The notes: generated from the letters alone by a model not told the origin. A DNA stretch of 64,000 nucleotides from Diorhabda sublineata (GCF_026230105.1 NC_079484.1:3735805-3799804), one strand, 5' to 3'. Numbered from the stretch's first letter, positions 11,446-24,395 are shown. Program-made: numbers and translations.

Positions 11446-13350
11446 TCAGATTCCCTTCGACCTTCTAAAGATTGTACTAGAGCTTCTCGTTTGGTTTAAT
11501 AATGGTACTTTGAGTTCGTTTGAATTTAACTTTATTTTATAATCATAATTTTCTATATTGGTAGGAATAGTATTAGTATCGTCATCAGTTTCGTCATTTA
11601 ATTCATCAGCTAGAACAATGATTGACTCACTCGGTATCTATATATTCATTTTTAGTAATATTTGAGAGTTAGTCATTTAATTTTATAAACAAATAATGAT
11701 TTATGGAAGCAATTCTCAAATTTGAAGAATACGAGTCGCAAAATATCTGTGGTACGAATATTTAAGTATTTCTTATATAGATTAAAAATATGTAACATCT
11801 TTTGGACAATTTTCGATTTTATATGTAAATATAGTGCAATTCTTCTGTACTCGTAATAAAAATTAATCATGTAATTGACTAGATAATAAAAACCTTGAAT
11901 TGTTGTGAGATGTACTACGTTTGTCGCCAGATATTCATCATCAGGGGATTCGTTTATGATATTATTTAGTTTCTAATGTAAAAACGTTTCTAACAGTTTT
12001 AATTTTGAATAATTCGCAGAGACTATACTCCATATTTTGTGTGAAAAATTTTTGTATACAGCATAGAAAATGAATAATCATAAATTTAGACTTTTCCTAT
12101 AGTTGCATGGACATTTTATATAAAAAAACTATTCACACTTGAAGAAATTTCAATATTTTTGTTTAAAATGATTAATGTATCGAAAAACTAGATACAGGGT
12201 AAGTAGAAACGCGGATTGATATTTCTTCTGTTTCCTCAAAGGAAAAAAAAAACGGAACTTACCATTCTAGGTAAATAACGATTAGTTGAGCATCCTCTAT
12301 CCAATTCTGAATGATTTTTTCAAAGAATTGATCAACCTAAATATATTTTTCGATTATTCATTTTGGAAGATAATGATTTTTGTTTTATTCTAATTAATTG
12401 GAATACAATGTACACATCTTGTTTTTCTAAAAATACTGTTTCAGATCAACTCAATTTTAATTCAAAAGTTTGAACAGCTGGGAATATTCTCAGAAAGTTC
12501 TTTACAATCACATAAGTCCTTGTTTTGAAAGTTTGTTTAAAAATCTCTAGATACTCTGAACAAAACTCAAGAAGAAAATAATAATTAGTTAGTTAGTAAG
12601 CTAGTTTTCCAGTTAAGTTTTTCATTTATTTTTAGAAAAACTAATAACAAGGAAAATAATTATGAATATTCAATTTTTTTAAATTCAAATTAAGTACTAT
12701 AGATCTTTTCTATTAACAGATTAATTTGGTATATGGTACAAACGTTTCTATTAAAATTCGATTTAATATATTCAATACCATTATGGTCAACAACCAAAAG
12801 TAATGATTGATGACCTAACCTAACAACTTCAAAATAATCTAGCCGCCAATCAAAAAGCAAAATTAGATAATTGTATCAATAATTGGTATTGCATAGAAGA
12901 CGTTTTCATATAAAACACAGAATCCAACTCAAATAGTTTATACTTGTATTAAAAATTGGAATTTTAAGCAAAGATACTAAAACCTAAATCAATATTTCAT
13001 TAAAACAAAAGTATACAACAAAACTACTTATTGATAATTCCAAGCCTATTTTTTTTCTTAACAGAATCTCACCCATAAAATTGATTCTTCATTTTGAATT
13101 GTTACACATCTGTCTTTAGCCTATTTTACTAACTTCAAATCGAAAATTCGTTGAAATTGACGATGAAAATGATACGTCACACATCTAGTCCAAACCCGCC
13201 CCTTTCAAAATGTATTTCTCAAAGAACTATGTATTCCAAGAAGTCGACATGAGTTTGGTGGCGGCTCCTCTTCACTCTTTTTTTTTTTCGGTTATGGTGA
13301 ATTTTTATCTAGAAGGAGTAAACTCTTAGACTGTCTTTCTTCTGTTCTTT
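11446..13350. other. Intergenic, nothing recognised
   Basis: Very AT-rich, with only short open frames (largest 65 residues, minus strand, 11673-11870). No coding or repeat signature was recognised. Confidence 0.5.
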
Positions 13351-13600
13351 TTACTTCTTCTTCCTTTTATCTCTTGGCATTAGATGCCTGGCGTAGTCTT
13401 CTTTGGTATAGTCCTTCAAATCTTTGTCTGGCGATTTCTCTCATCTTCTTTTGGTCCAGCTTCAGTAGATCTTACGATGTATGAAATCGCTGATGTTTTG
13501 TTCGACCTGGAGCTCCTTTTGAAGCGTTTCTCAACCCATACATCCTAAAGAGGATAAGAATGGTTCTGATGAGGTGGATCTTTGACTTCATTAAAAAATA
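13351..13600 (-). repeat. Possible retrotransposon 3' end
   Basis: On the minus strand a frame reads MREIARQRFEGLYQRRLRQA followed by SNAKR and a stop. Just past it is a GGAAGAAGAAG tail (plus strand 13351-13364). A basic C-terminal peptide followed by a GAA-rich tail is the style of several insect non-LTR elements, and the local composition is less AT-rich than its flanks. I do not recognise the peptide itself. Confidence 0.3.
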
Positions 13601-14434
13601 TGATACGTCGTTAATTGTAAAACAATCAAGTTAAGAAATCGAGATGTCGAGGATTTTTTGGTATTAGAATGGATAATAAAATGAATAACACTATTTCTGT
13701 TATGTATTCTCCGTTTCCACGAGTTTTTCATAGCAGCTATTCAATTGATTTCTAGATATTTGATTAATTATTCACCCCTCTAATAACCCCAAAAGCAAAA
13801 CAAAGTTTTATAGATGTAAAATTGCTGCTCACGAAAGAGTGAGGATTAAATTATTACATCAGAATTATAACCAATCAACAGTTTGAGTAGATACGAGTTA
13901 GAACGAATAAGTTATCGAATTTCTACCCCAGAGCTAAAATCGCAACGTCGAGAAGCAACAGGTGTAAGTATTTTAGTATTAAACAGAAAGTTATACGGTG
14001 GAAATAATTGATATTAAATCTATAAATCTGTTATTATCTAAAAACATTATCGTATTTTCAATGTTTTCCTTTCTTTGTATAACTGTCATGTCAACCGTGA
14101 GTTTTACTGCCACTATTGTAAATTTTATTCTAGCATGCAAAAGGAAAATGTCATACATTGATAATCGATCCATACACCCCGTGTTGCTCTAATGTTTCCA
14201 CTTAAATGCTTAACGCTCACGCTACTCCCCAAAGACCAGATATATCTACGTTGTTTCACGACAACTTTGTTAATAATTGAGAGAATTTCAAAGGTGGTTA
14301 GTTACATTAGGCAGTTTTTCTCGTTACTTCATGTTACATGTTACATTCTGTTGTCTAATATGAGACAGTAACAAAAAATCAAGTCATCAAACAGGGTGGA
14401 GGACTCGATACGATATGAGAATCATAAAGTATCA
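13601..14434. other. Intergenic, nothing recognised
   Basis: Overlapping sense and antisense frames of about 60 residues occur at 13991-14192. No domain, repeat or RNA gene is evident. Confidence 0.45.
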
Positions 14435-15360
14435 CTCAGGGTAAAGAATGATTCCTACGGTTGTTTAGTATTTGTTTGGCAACCATCGAAATTGACATAG
14501 AAACAATTGGTCATCGTTATCATTAGTAAAAATATTTGATAGCAGAGTTTAAACGATGCCGTACGACCTGCGAAGACCAGCATTGCAGAGTTCGACCAAA
14601 TGAGTTGACGACTCCAGAAATGTTAAAAAAAACCACAGGTGGTACTGGTTGATCGTCAACTAAAAGTGCTGGAGCTGGCAGACATAGTAGGCATTTGAAA
14701 AAGTGCAGTACTTTGCATATTAACTGAAAATTTGGACGTGAGAAAGCTTTGCGCGAGATGGGTGGCGCGTTTCCTCACAATGGAACAAAAACAACGTCGT
14801 GAAGATGTTTCCATCGCAATATTTCATGACGATGGATGAAACATCGGTCCATTATTTCACACCAGAAACAAAGGAACAATCAAAACAATGGACTGAAAAG
14901 GGAGAACCGAATCCAGATAAGGCAAAGAACGTTCCATCTGCAGACAAGATCATGGTGTCGGTTTTTTAGGAGGCGTTTAGAATAACCTTCATTGACTCTT
15001 TTGTAAACAGAAAAACTATCAACGGCGAGTATTATACGAATGAATAAATCAAACAGAAACGGCCGCATTTGGCTAAGAAGAAAATGTTGTTTCATCAAAA
15101 TAATGCACCAGCTCACACATCTGTTATTGCAATTGCCAAAATTAATGAACTAAATTTCGCCAGATTTAGCTCCCTGGGATTATTTTCTGTTCCCAAGTTT
15201 CTCAACAATGAAGTGATGTCGGCAGATAATGGCTAAAAAGTGTATCAAACTTATTGAACATCGCTGGGAAAAGTATATAGAGCTAAAAGGAAAAATAAAA
15301 ATATTTTTTTCCAAAATTTTTGTGTTTTCTTTGTTGTGCCAGATACTTCTGGGACCATTA
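14435..15360 (+). pseudogene. Mariner element with decayed transposase
   Basis: The remnant aligns by eye along its length with the mariner copy at 23431-24395: the CGTTGTTTAATATTTG-like leader, a CEDQH piece, LKVLELADIVGI, KLCARWVARFLTMEQKQRRE, and later a block starting ACACCAGAAACAAAGGAACA. It ends with TTCTTTGTTGTGCCAGATAC, shared with 10020-10085. Many stops and shifts are present, including a stop right after the ADIVGI helix. The left end is worn and no intact inverted terminus was found on that side. Confidence 0.85.
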
Positions 15361-16310
15361 TCGGAGAAAGACTAAAGAAGATAAAGAAAACTAATAAAGT
15401 AAATCGTAGAAACATATAAAATTCCATCGTTTGTTTCAAATATTTACGAAGCTGCTTGTACACGTTCATATAACAAACAGAACATAATTTCAAACTTCGG
15501 TAGATATCTCTAGGGGATAGAAATTCTATGAAAAATATCATTATGAATATTCATCACATACATTGTTGTGTACCGTAGATGTTTGATGAGATATTGCCAC
15601 TGCTGGAACCAATTTTTTATTTATCCTATTCCAGTTAATTTTTATTTGGCATACACTTTTTATACACATGATGAATGAAAAAAAACGATGTTCTATACTT
15701 TAAATTTATTTAAAAAATATCTAAAACTTTTTCTAACTACCGTAGCAACTTTTTTTGCGATTGTATTTAAATTATTAACGCAATTAATTTATATACTCCA
15801 CATGTAAGTGAATGAAAAAGAAAATATTCTCGTTATCCAACAGATGAAGAATTCTTAGAAGGGCGAGAAAATTTACAAACAATAAGGGTGCAGGAGAGAA
15901 TGGGATGCCATCAAAAAGTATTGAATACGTCGGGGAAGACATAGAGAAAAGAAAATGATTTCAAAAAGGCTTGTGATACGGTATAAAGAAAAAACATGTA
16001 TATTGTTTTGAATCTACTGGAAATCCTGATAAAAATTACGAAAAAGGGTTTATCATCATAAGCAAAATATAAGAATAAACCAAGAGAGAACAAAGTGCTA
16101 AGCCATAATGTGTTTGGTGGGAAAGAAGACATTGAAATTGAAGAACGGAATGAAATATCCATATAAAAAGTAGCAAAAAGAAAAAAGTACAATCAACAGT
16201 AACATTCAAGGGAAGTATTGAAGCAATCCTTGGGGAAATAAAAACTAATAAAGGACTAACTAATAACTAGATAATTCCTATAAGAAATTCCATTAATAAC
16301 AAGTTTCGTA
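15361..16310. other. Intergenic, nothing recognised
   Basis: Short minus-strand frames (96 residues at 15251-15541 and 93 at 15911-16192) are hydrophobic, AT-driven translations without domain signal. Confidence 0.4.
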
Positions 16311-16314
16311 GAAA

Positions 16315-16535
16315 CTCAAAGAGTGCGATGGTTGGGGCGTACTAAGAAGATGTCGGAGAATATTCGAAAAGAGTCATTCAACAAAGGAAAGGAGGCAGAA
16401 GAAAGACAATTAGACCAAAGAAATAATGGCTAAATCCATTTTTGGCAGATATTGGAGACTTAGAACCAAATTGGAGTGCAAAAGATCAAAATCACAGCCT
16501 GTGCAAGCATGTGGAAGACCGATGGAAATAGAAAA
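16315..16535 (+). pseudogene. Non-LTR retrotransposon C-terminal scrap
   Basis: The frame reads TQRVRWLGRTKKMSENIRKE, then after shifts GGRRKTIRPKK and WLNPFLADIGDLEPNWSAKD, and ends with CKHVEDRWK. This follows the usual C-terminal order of insect LINE reverse transcriptases: RLRWLGHVxRM, then a GRRxxGRPxxRW segment, then a region ending DRxxWR. No polymerase core remains. Confidence 0.55.
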
Positions 16536-17620
16536 ATAATAAAATAATGAACCTTAAAAGCCTACAGTACTAAGCTGCATATATATAAACATTTTTCCTT
16601 GAATAAACAATTACAAAATGAGTACTGATCTAAAGCAACATCTAGAGCACTTCAAGCCAATCAATTCAATAAACGAATCTACTGGTCATCAAAGAGAGAG
16701 AATTCACTTTGAAAAACTAAAAATTATAGTAGAAAACCACTTTATTCGTATATAAGAAAGTATCTGAATCGTGCTATTTGCCTCTATAAATCCTTTATCA
16801 CTTACTACGAGTTATTTGAACCGCTCTTTTGTACGTGTTGTTACTTTGAAACCTGCCAATACGTCTTGAAGTATGATGGTAAGTAATGATGATTGTTTCC
16901 ACCCATACTTTGTCAATCTTACGTCGCATCCAAATAGTCATTTGGATCATTTTAGGCTTACTGAATGTGTCGTTGAACATATAATTCTATGAATAGTAGA
17001 CGATGACACTCCTGCCATACCTCAAACACTTACTATTAAAGTTAAAGTCCTGGGTGCGACAACATTTCAACGTATCTGCTTAATGGATTGCGTGTATTTT
17101 CTTTCTACTCTTTTCATGAAAGTATCCAGCTCCATTTCGTCACAAACAACAATTAAATACTCAAACAAAACTCTCTAACTGACGATATTCATTATAAGCA
17201 AACAAAACAATACTTGGATCTCAATGTTGCCTTAAGAATAGATATAATATCAAACGGTGTAATTTATACAATAAGAAAACTTTCCTCAAAACAAATATCT
17301 ATACACAGTGGTACTGTTATCATTAAATGGAAAGCATCACTTTATATCCACAAACTACTGAAGTTAACTACATCGTTATTGCAGGTATTGCTTTCTATTC
17401 TCTACGTCTGTACCCTCAGGTATTTGCTTTGTTGTTGTCTAAACCTCATTGTAACACTTGCAATGATGTATCTATAGTTTCTGTTTGGGTTTTATGACAG
17501 CAAAGTTAAGTATTTTGAAAGATATATCGTTTAATTAATGAAATCTAAATCTAAATATTATTAAGAGGGCAAACAAAAGCTTGAATAATAATATTTTTAG
17601 AAATGTATATTAAACTGTTC
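16536..17620. other. Intergenic, nothing recognised
   Basis: Open frames of 60-87 residues (16798-16980 minus, 17214-17477 plus) show no recognisable motif. Confidence 0.4.
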
Positions 17621-18032
17621 AAGGCCGTTTGACAAGATATTGCACGTCATGTGTCACTTGTCATTGCATCATGGCTACCACCAATAAAAATTCAATCAGT
17701 GAATTAAACAAATACTTAACCTAAAATTTGATTCATTATTTTATGACCGATTTAACAATGATGATAAAAGTAAGTAAGTAATGAAGTGAATAAGTGATCA
17801 GTGAATCGTGTCAATAATTATATCTATTGCTGCCTTGATTTTGAAGCCTGATGGATAGGTTGGTTGTTAATAGAAAAGTAACTAGATTTCTCTATAGAAT
17901 TGCAGCTTGCGCGCAATAAAAATGGCACCGAACCGATGATGTTGCAAGTGCGAGATTTTGCATGAAACAATCAGCGCATGCTTTTTATCAAGAAATATTG
18001 CACGTTTTATTGCAACGTGTCAAGCGGCCTTT
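17621..18032. mobile_element. 412-bp MITE with inverted termini
   Basis: The left end AAGGCCGTTTGACAAGATAT and the right end, which reads AAGGCCGCTTGACACGTTGC on the other strand, form imperfect terminal inverted repeats. Both continue into GCAAT-rich subterminal sequence. There is no coding capacity. The right half (17905-18032) is found inverted at 19655-19790, so this is a multi-copy family. The superfamily is unknown. Confidence 0.75.
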
Positions 18033-19654
18033 ATAAAGATTCAGTAACAACAATGATTATTCTCGCAATATATAAATAGTAATGATTAAATATTTCACTT
18101 AGAAGTCTAGACGTAAAACCAGATACTTTCAAATGAACATATAAATAGATACGTTAAGATTTTTTGGAAACCAAATTTTGATTTTCATTTTGTTTGTTTA
18201 ATATCATTCCAATTATTAGAAAACAGGGTCAAGTTATGACGAAATGAGTCGGTTCTTATTGTGTTCGGATTATCTGATTGAATAGGTCCTTGGAATTGAT
18301 TGGAGATTATCAGTCAAACAATTATATTTCAATCAAAGTTATATTAAAATTTTTATTAAGTGTATAGATAATATGCTAAAGACGAAAATTCCAGTTATGC
18401 TATTTGAAATTTCTCCAATACGTAAATCATTACGGTGATAGACAAGCAATTAAAAATGATATCAATGTGGTGGAATTATTTGGTGTTTACTCTATTTGAT
18501 TATACAATTCAGTTACTTTTCATATCAAAAATTTGGATCTTTGAATCAACTTGTTCTTAAAAATATTCGTCGTAGTAAGAAAAGTAAAATCAAATATTTC
18601 CAAAAATCAGTACAACACGTAAACAATACGGCAGGAAATCCCGAAGATATTAGTCAAAGAATAGTATTGGAAATGCAGAAATAGTCTTGAAAATTCAGTC
18701 GGAAATCGAGAAAAGAAAGCAAAAGCAAGGTACATCAGTGGTTGAGAAAATAAAAAGTCAGTAGGAATGTATCCAATACTGTTGGATACTGTTCAAAAAA
18801 TACTATCGGATATATAGAAAATGAAAATCCGGAAAATTGATAAGCGAAAATAAAACTCAAAAAAACCAAGGTACATAGGATACTGCTCAAATATAAAAAC
18901 TCAGCAAAGCAAGTACATCAGTTGTTGAGAAAATATTAGAGAAGAAAATGTACTGAATACCGCAGGAAATCCAAAAGATTCTGCTTAAAGAATAATGTTG
19001 AAAATTCAGGAACAAAAATTCCTCAAACACGTAGTTAAAAAATAATACTTTTTTCCAAAAATTCGCCGAAGAAATTAAAGTTTGGAGTAGATTTTACAGT
19101 TGATGTATGTAGTCTACGCAGCAAGTCTGTTTTCGATAATTCAAGACAAACAAATAACAATATGGACTAAACTGGAAGAAGATGATCCGAAACTTAATAA
19201 AATAGATATTTAAAAACCTCACTATTCCTCTATGACAAAATCATTTGAAAGCTACACAAAATAACAATTAAAAATCTGAAATTTTACAAGGAGCGTCCGA
19301 TTAATTCCTTTTTAAACAGAAATCAATAAAGCAAAAAAATGGTTTAAAATTATCTACAGGATATGTGAAAGTTCGTGAAGGACTTGAGGTAATATGTAGC
19401 ATATTATAATACGTATCCAGATTGTGAATGTGCCACTTTGACAAGTTCACTAAAGGAAATGGACGGACATGTTGAGTGAAGATGTCATCTTCATACATAA
19501 AGATGCCAGACCTTATACCGCTAAAACAAAGCAGAAATTGTCGTAATTGTTTGGGTGGGAAATCTGAAATCTCTCCCTCACTTATCTATCAATCGATAGA
19601 GGACCTGAATTTCACTTATGTTCAATAGAATGGTTCTGCGTGCTGTTAAGTACC
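18033..19654. other. Intergenic, nothing recognised
   Basis: A loose, repetitive AAAATTC/CAGTAGGAA-style texture runs from 18680 to 19080, with phrases such as GGTACATCAGTGGTTGAGAA recurring in variant form (about 18730 and 18910). This suggests an old degenerate tandem repeat. No gene is supported. Confidence 0.4.
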
Positions 19655-19847
19655 TAAAGACTGCTTGTAATGCAATAATCTATTGCAACATTTCTTGTTC
19701 AAAAGTATGCGCAGAAGAAGTTCAGCTGATTGTTTCATGCAAGATTCCGCCCTTACAACATCATCGGTTTGGTGCAATTTTTATTACGTAATAACCTGTC
19801 CATCAGCTCAAAAAGCGGAGAAGCTGCAAATATAATTATTGCCAATT

Positions 19848-19861
19848 ATTCAATGACCAAT
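19848..19861. repeat. Target-site duplication, left copy
   Basis: ATTCAATGACCAAT, a perfect 14-base match to 21327-21340. It marks the upstream insertion boundary of the non-LTR element. Confidence 0.88.
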
Positions 19862-21326
19862 AGACCAGACCAGACCAGAGAACTCGATGCAGGAGAATGT
19901 CTAACTGGACCTTCTATTACCAAAGAAGAGGTAGAAAAGGCTGTACTAGTCGCTAAAAACAATAAAGCAGCTGGTCCAGATGAAATACCATCAGAAATAC
20001 TGAAACTACTGGACGAAAGGGGCATTAGAGTGCTTCACAAGCTGTTCAACAAGATATATGACACTGGTCATTACCCTGAACAGTGGCTATCTTCAGTTTT
20101 TATTCCCATCCCAAAAAAATCGAACGCAAGAAAGTGTAAAGATCATAGGCTAATTAGTTTTATGAGCCATTCCCTAAAAATATTCCTAAGAATAATACAT
20201 CAAAGATTATATAGAAAATGTGATAATAATATAAGCGACTCGCAATTTGGATTTAGACAGGGGTTAGGTACAAGAGAGGCAATAGTCGCAACACAGGTCC
20301 TTGTACAGAATTGCTATGACCAATGAAAAAATGTTTGTCTATGCTTCATATACTACGAAAAAGCTTTCGATAAAGTTCAACATCAGAAACTTATGAAGCT
20401 CCCCAAAAAATTGGGTTTGGACGAAAAAGACATTCGTTGTATCGAAAATCTGTATTGGCACCAAAAAGCACAAGTCAAAGTAAATCATGGTCTAACTGAG
20501 TAAGTTCGGATTCGCAGAGGAGTCGTCAAGGTTGTATATTGTCGCCGCTTCTGTTTAATATATACTCTGAATCCATCTTTCGAGAGTCACTTGAAGATAG
20601 AGACATTGGGATCGAATCAAAGTCAATGGAGTCTGGGTCAACAACATACGAACTAAATTCATGATTATCACTAGGGAAGCGAATACGTTTAGAAAATCTA
20701 GAGTAACATATAATGGAAAACCTATAGAACGGGTAGAAAAATTTAAATATCTAGGAACATGGCTCTATGAAGAATGGTCGTCGGATGGTGAAATAAAATG
20801 CCGAATTGAACAAGCTCGAAGTACATTCATAAAATTTAAAAATTTATTTACATGTACCGACTTTGATCTTGATCTTAGACTGAGACTTGTGCGGTGCTAC
20901 GTTTGGTCAGTGCTTCTTTACGGGATGGAGAGTTGGACCCTTAAGGTAAAAAACATCAACAAATTAGAGGCATTCGAAATGTGGGTATATAGTAGAATCC
21001 TGAAGATACCATGGACTGCCAAAGTGAGGCATGAGGATATTCTCAGGCGTATCAATAAAGACCGTGAACTCTTTAACATCGTGAAGAAACGAAAGATTGC
21101 ATATCTTGGCCATAAACATCAATTCCTTCAGCTGATAGTCGAGGGCAAGATTGAAGATAAGAGAAGATTGGGACGGAAGAGGATGTCATGGTTGCGGAAC
21201 GTGAAGCAGTGGACGGGTATACAAGATATTCAGACATTGATCCATACCTCTAGAGATAGAGAAGCCATGAAAAATGTGGTCGCGAATATCCATTAATGGA
21301 TAAGCATTAAATGAAGAAGAAGAAGA
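19862..21326 (+). pseudogene. 5'-truncated non-LTR retrotransposon with deleted reverse transcriptase core
   Basis: The element starts inside the reverse transcriptase domain (NNKAAGPDEIPSEILKLL, FIPIPKKSNARKCKDH, ISDSQFGFRQGLGTREA). It breaks at TGA 20323-20325, resumes with YYEKAFDKVQHQKLM, and continues through LSPLLFNIYSESIFRESLED after a stop and a one-base loss. VNGVWVNNIR (about 20620-20650) then joins directly to TKFMIITRE, so the segment with the catalytic YADD is missing. The rest (20661-21296) is an intact C-terminal region with FKYLGTWLYEEWSSDG and RRLGRKRMSWLRN. The 3' end is ATGAAGAAGAAGAAG. The first 44 residues of the open frame that begins at 19730 are host sequence, not element. 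It is dead as an autonomous element. The clade is not assigned. Confidence 0.93.
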
Positions 21327-21340
21327 ATTCAATGACCAAT
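21327..21340. repeat. Target-site duplication, right copy
   Basis: ATTCAATGACCAAT, directly after the GAAGAAGAAG tail and identical to 19848-19861. The identity suggests the insertion is not ancient, despite damage inside the element. Confidence 0.88.
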
Positions 21341-21524
21341 TTTTTCCTACTTAGCTTTTAAATTATCATGTTTAAGCCAGTAAAATCGAGGTTAAAAAAC
21401 TGTTTACTTTTACTTATAGAATTTTGATTAGTGAGACTTGCATAATGTCAAGCAATATTTTGAACTGGCAAGAAATTACATGCAATTTCTTGCGCATTGT
21501 CTTGCACCATACAAAGCTGCCTCA

Positions 21525-23430
21525 AAAAACTTGTAGCCTCGTTTTAATCGCCTTCGCGCTCGTAATTGGGAGTTAATTAGTAATTAATTGATAATTGGAG
21601 TGCGAGCTGGAAAGAAAGTCTAATCTAAATTGTAGTTATTTCCCGGACTATCAGAATTTAATTAAAACCGCGATGATAAATAGTTATTATGTTGTTAATA
21701 CCTCCGTAAATTTTGTTGCAAGTTGCAAAATGGTTGCTCAACTTAAAATCCACGGGCCGTGTATAATTTCTGCTTTAATAGATTAATGTGTGTTAACATT
21801 AGATACACGCTGGTTTGTACCTATATTACACTTTAGAGTGAGGTTAAACAAGGAATTGTTACATCCCTTTCAAGGATAATGGTAAAAAAAGGTGAGAATG
21901 GAAATTTTTATTGAATGAACTGATATTATTTTAAATATGTGAGTACAAGAGATCGAAATAACGTATTTTTTAAACGAAATCTATTGGGTGATTATCTTAG
22001 TAGGTAAATCGTTAGTTTTCGCCATGTTATTTCATTTCTTCTGTGTCAATATTAATAGACAATCAGTCGAATATTATTTATTCAATTAACGAAACATGAC
22101 AAAGTTACCTCGACAGCGATCCGTTTAATAAAATGATTTGCATCTGCCGTATGAACAGAGATTTACTGTACGAACCTCAGAGCCCCACCTTTGTCCTCAC
22201 TTTTATAGAATGAAAATACGTGACAATAATCTGCAAGTTAGATAATGGATGGCTTAATGCTGATAGAAAGTTCACTGGCATTGAAAATTGTAATTCAAGT
22301 GAATTTTTTTCGCCGATATATCAGAGTAGATAAAACTAGAGACAAATCAAAAATTTCTTCTTAAAATAAAGTCACTATTGAAACCAACTGCGTATATTTG
22401 AAGCATTCATTTGCTAACTGAAGTTAAAACTATTTATAGACCATTCTATTATTGAGTTCTCGATGGTTTTCCAATATTCCGATGCGTTTAAAAGGAATAT
22501 TGAGTTGTAATTTTGGTTTCTAGTATTGCGGATAACCTATATAACTGTTGGTGATCTCCAAACTGTTTCAATTCTTTTTGTTTTTCGTTTCTATGGCACG
22601 TAAATAAACACACTGGCTGAAGAGCTAGTTTCTTTTTTTTTTCAGTTGAAAATTTTCTTTTAGTTTTTCTTTTTTCCTAGTGTAAGCTTATTGACTATTT
22701 TCTAAAGTGCTGTTTCTGATATATATCCTTCTCTTAATTTAATTAAAATTTTTGTTGCCGGTACTTCTGGCTTTCTTGGTGCATACTTTTGATTGTTATG
22801 TAAAATATATTTTCGACTTCAACTTTTTAACCAAGAGCCGCCGCTGATTTGTCTATTCCGGTTTCCTTTTAACTCAAAAGTTCTATTTCGTTCCATTAAG
22901 TAGCGATTTAATTCACTGAATTATTTTGTTTCTTATATTGCTCAACTTCTCCATCGCCATTTATTTTTCAATACCTTCATTACACTTGGTTATTTTCCGT
23001 ATTAATTCTTTGACGAATCCCCAGGATTCGCAGTAGTTAATGAACTCCTATTAGAAGACAATATCAAAACAAAATAATTAAATTATGGTGGTTGCTGCAA
23101 CTCTTTGTGTCAGAGGAAAGTACAAGGATTGTTCAAGGACTCTTTTGTCTTGGTAGTGAGATACTCTTAACTTCCCAAGTTTGTTTATGCTTCTCTTTCA
23201 AGACATCTCCTACGTGCATTTCATATAATTCCTTGTTGACCTATATCTATATTTGGAAATGTTACGTAAGTTTCATATCGTTAGTTTTCACATAAAATTC
23301 ATCCATTGTATAAATTTGGATTTTGCTATATAATGAAAACCTCTGTCGGAATACAAAAAAATAGATTATTCAAAAATATTGAGCGCTTATAAGAAATAGG
23401 AAATTCCATGCCTAAATAGTAAATAATATA
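21525..23430. other. Intergenic, nothing recognised
   Basis: AT-rich with T-rich runs near 22630-22680. Frames at 21595-21786 and 23092-23295 carry no domain signal. Confidence 0.45.
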
Positions 23431-24395
23431 TACGTGGACGGACACAGAAGTACCTGGCCTGACCTAAAGATAGCACTAGAGATGGCACTAAGTTTGAAGA
23501 CCCCACGTTGTTTAATATTTGTTAAGCAGCCATCATTTTTATTTGAATGGCGTTATCTGAACTAGTTTCTACTGGTGAGACTGGATCTTCATTATCAAAC
23601 GACTTGCGAAGACCAGCACCGCAGGGGTCGACCAAAAGAGGTGGCGACTCCAGATATGTTGAAGAAAATCCTCAAAGCGGTACTGGATGACTGCCGACTG
23701 AAAGTGCTCGAGCTAGCAGACATAGTAGGCATTTCAAAAAGTGCAGTACATGCATATTAACTAAAAATTTCGACATGAGAAAGCTGTGCGCAAGATGGGT
23801 GCCGTGTTTGCTCACAATAAAACAAAAACATCATCGTGAAGATGTTTTCATCGAGTATTTGGCAATGTTTTAGAGATAAAGTCGAATTTTTGCGCCGTTT
23901 CATAACCATGGATGGAACGTGGTTCCACCAGAAGTAAAATAACAATCAAAACAATGGACTGAAAAAGGAGAACCGGCTCCAAAGAAAGCAAAGACGGTTT
24001 TTCGGAATGCGCGTGGGATATTCTTCACTATCAATCTTTAAAAAGAAAAAACTATCAACGATGAGTGTTATACAAACTTATTGCAACGTTTCAGCGAAGA
24101 AAACAAGCAAAAACGGCCGAATTTCGTTAAGAAGAGAGTGTCGTTTCATGAAAACAGTGCACCAGCTGAAACATCCGTTATTGCAATTACCAAAATTAAT
24201 GAATTACTACCTTATGCACCGGATTTAGTTCCCTCTGCTGGCAGGTTTAGGCTCGGTGGTCAAATATTTTCCAATAATGAAGAGGTGATGTCGGCAGCTA
24301 ACGGATATTCTGAGAAGCTTGGCGATTCTTATTCCAAACTGTAGCATGGCAACAACTTATGTTCAATGTGTCCAAGTAAAAAATTAAAAAAAGAT
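23431..24395 (+). pseudogene. Mariner element with decayed transposase
   Basis: The left end GGACACAGAAGTACCTGGCC is the mirror of the 3' ends at 10020 and 15300. A 61-residue frame (23575-23760) holds the DNA-binding region: HRRGRPKEVATPDMLKK, then LKVLELADIVGISKSAVHAY. It ends at a TAA followed by MRKLCARWVPCLL in another frame. The catalytic domain begins with FLRRFITMDGTWFHQK, where the family usually has MDETW, so the residue after the first catalytic Asp is Gly. Later pieces include NLLQRFSEENKQKRPNFVKK and the NNEEVMSAANGYSEKLGDSY stretch. Several frameshifts and stops make it inactive. Confidence 0.9.

Larger units (their letters stand above)
19655..21524 (-). mobile_element. Second MITE copy, split by a retrotransposon
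   Basis: From about 19655 the sequence follows the reverse complement of the MITE at 17621-18032: CTAAAGACTGCTTGTAATGC against TAAAGGCCGCTTGACACGTTGC, then GATTGTTTCATGCAAGATTC and CAACATCATCGGTTTGGTGC. The homologous left half stops before the retrotransposon. A worn right end with GCAATTTCTTGCGCATTG and AAGCTGCCTC resumes after it, near 21455-21524. The left half is convincing; the right boundary is approximate. Confidence 0.6.
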
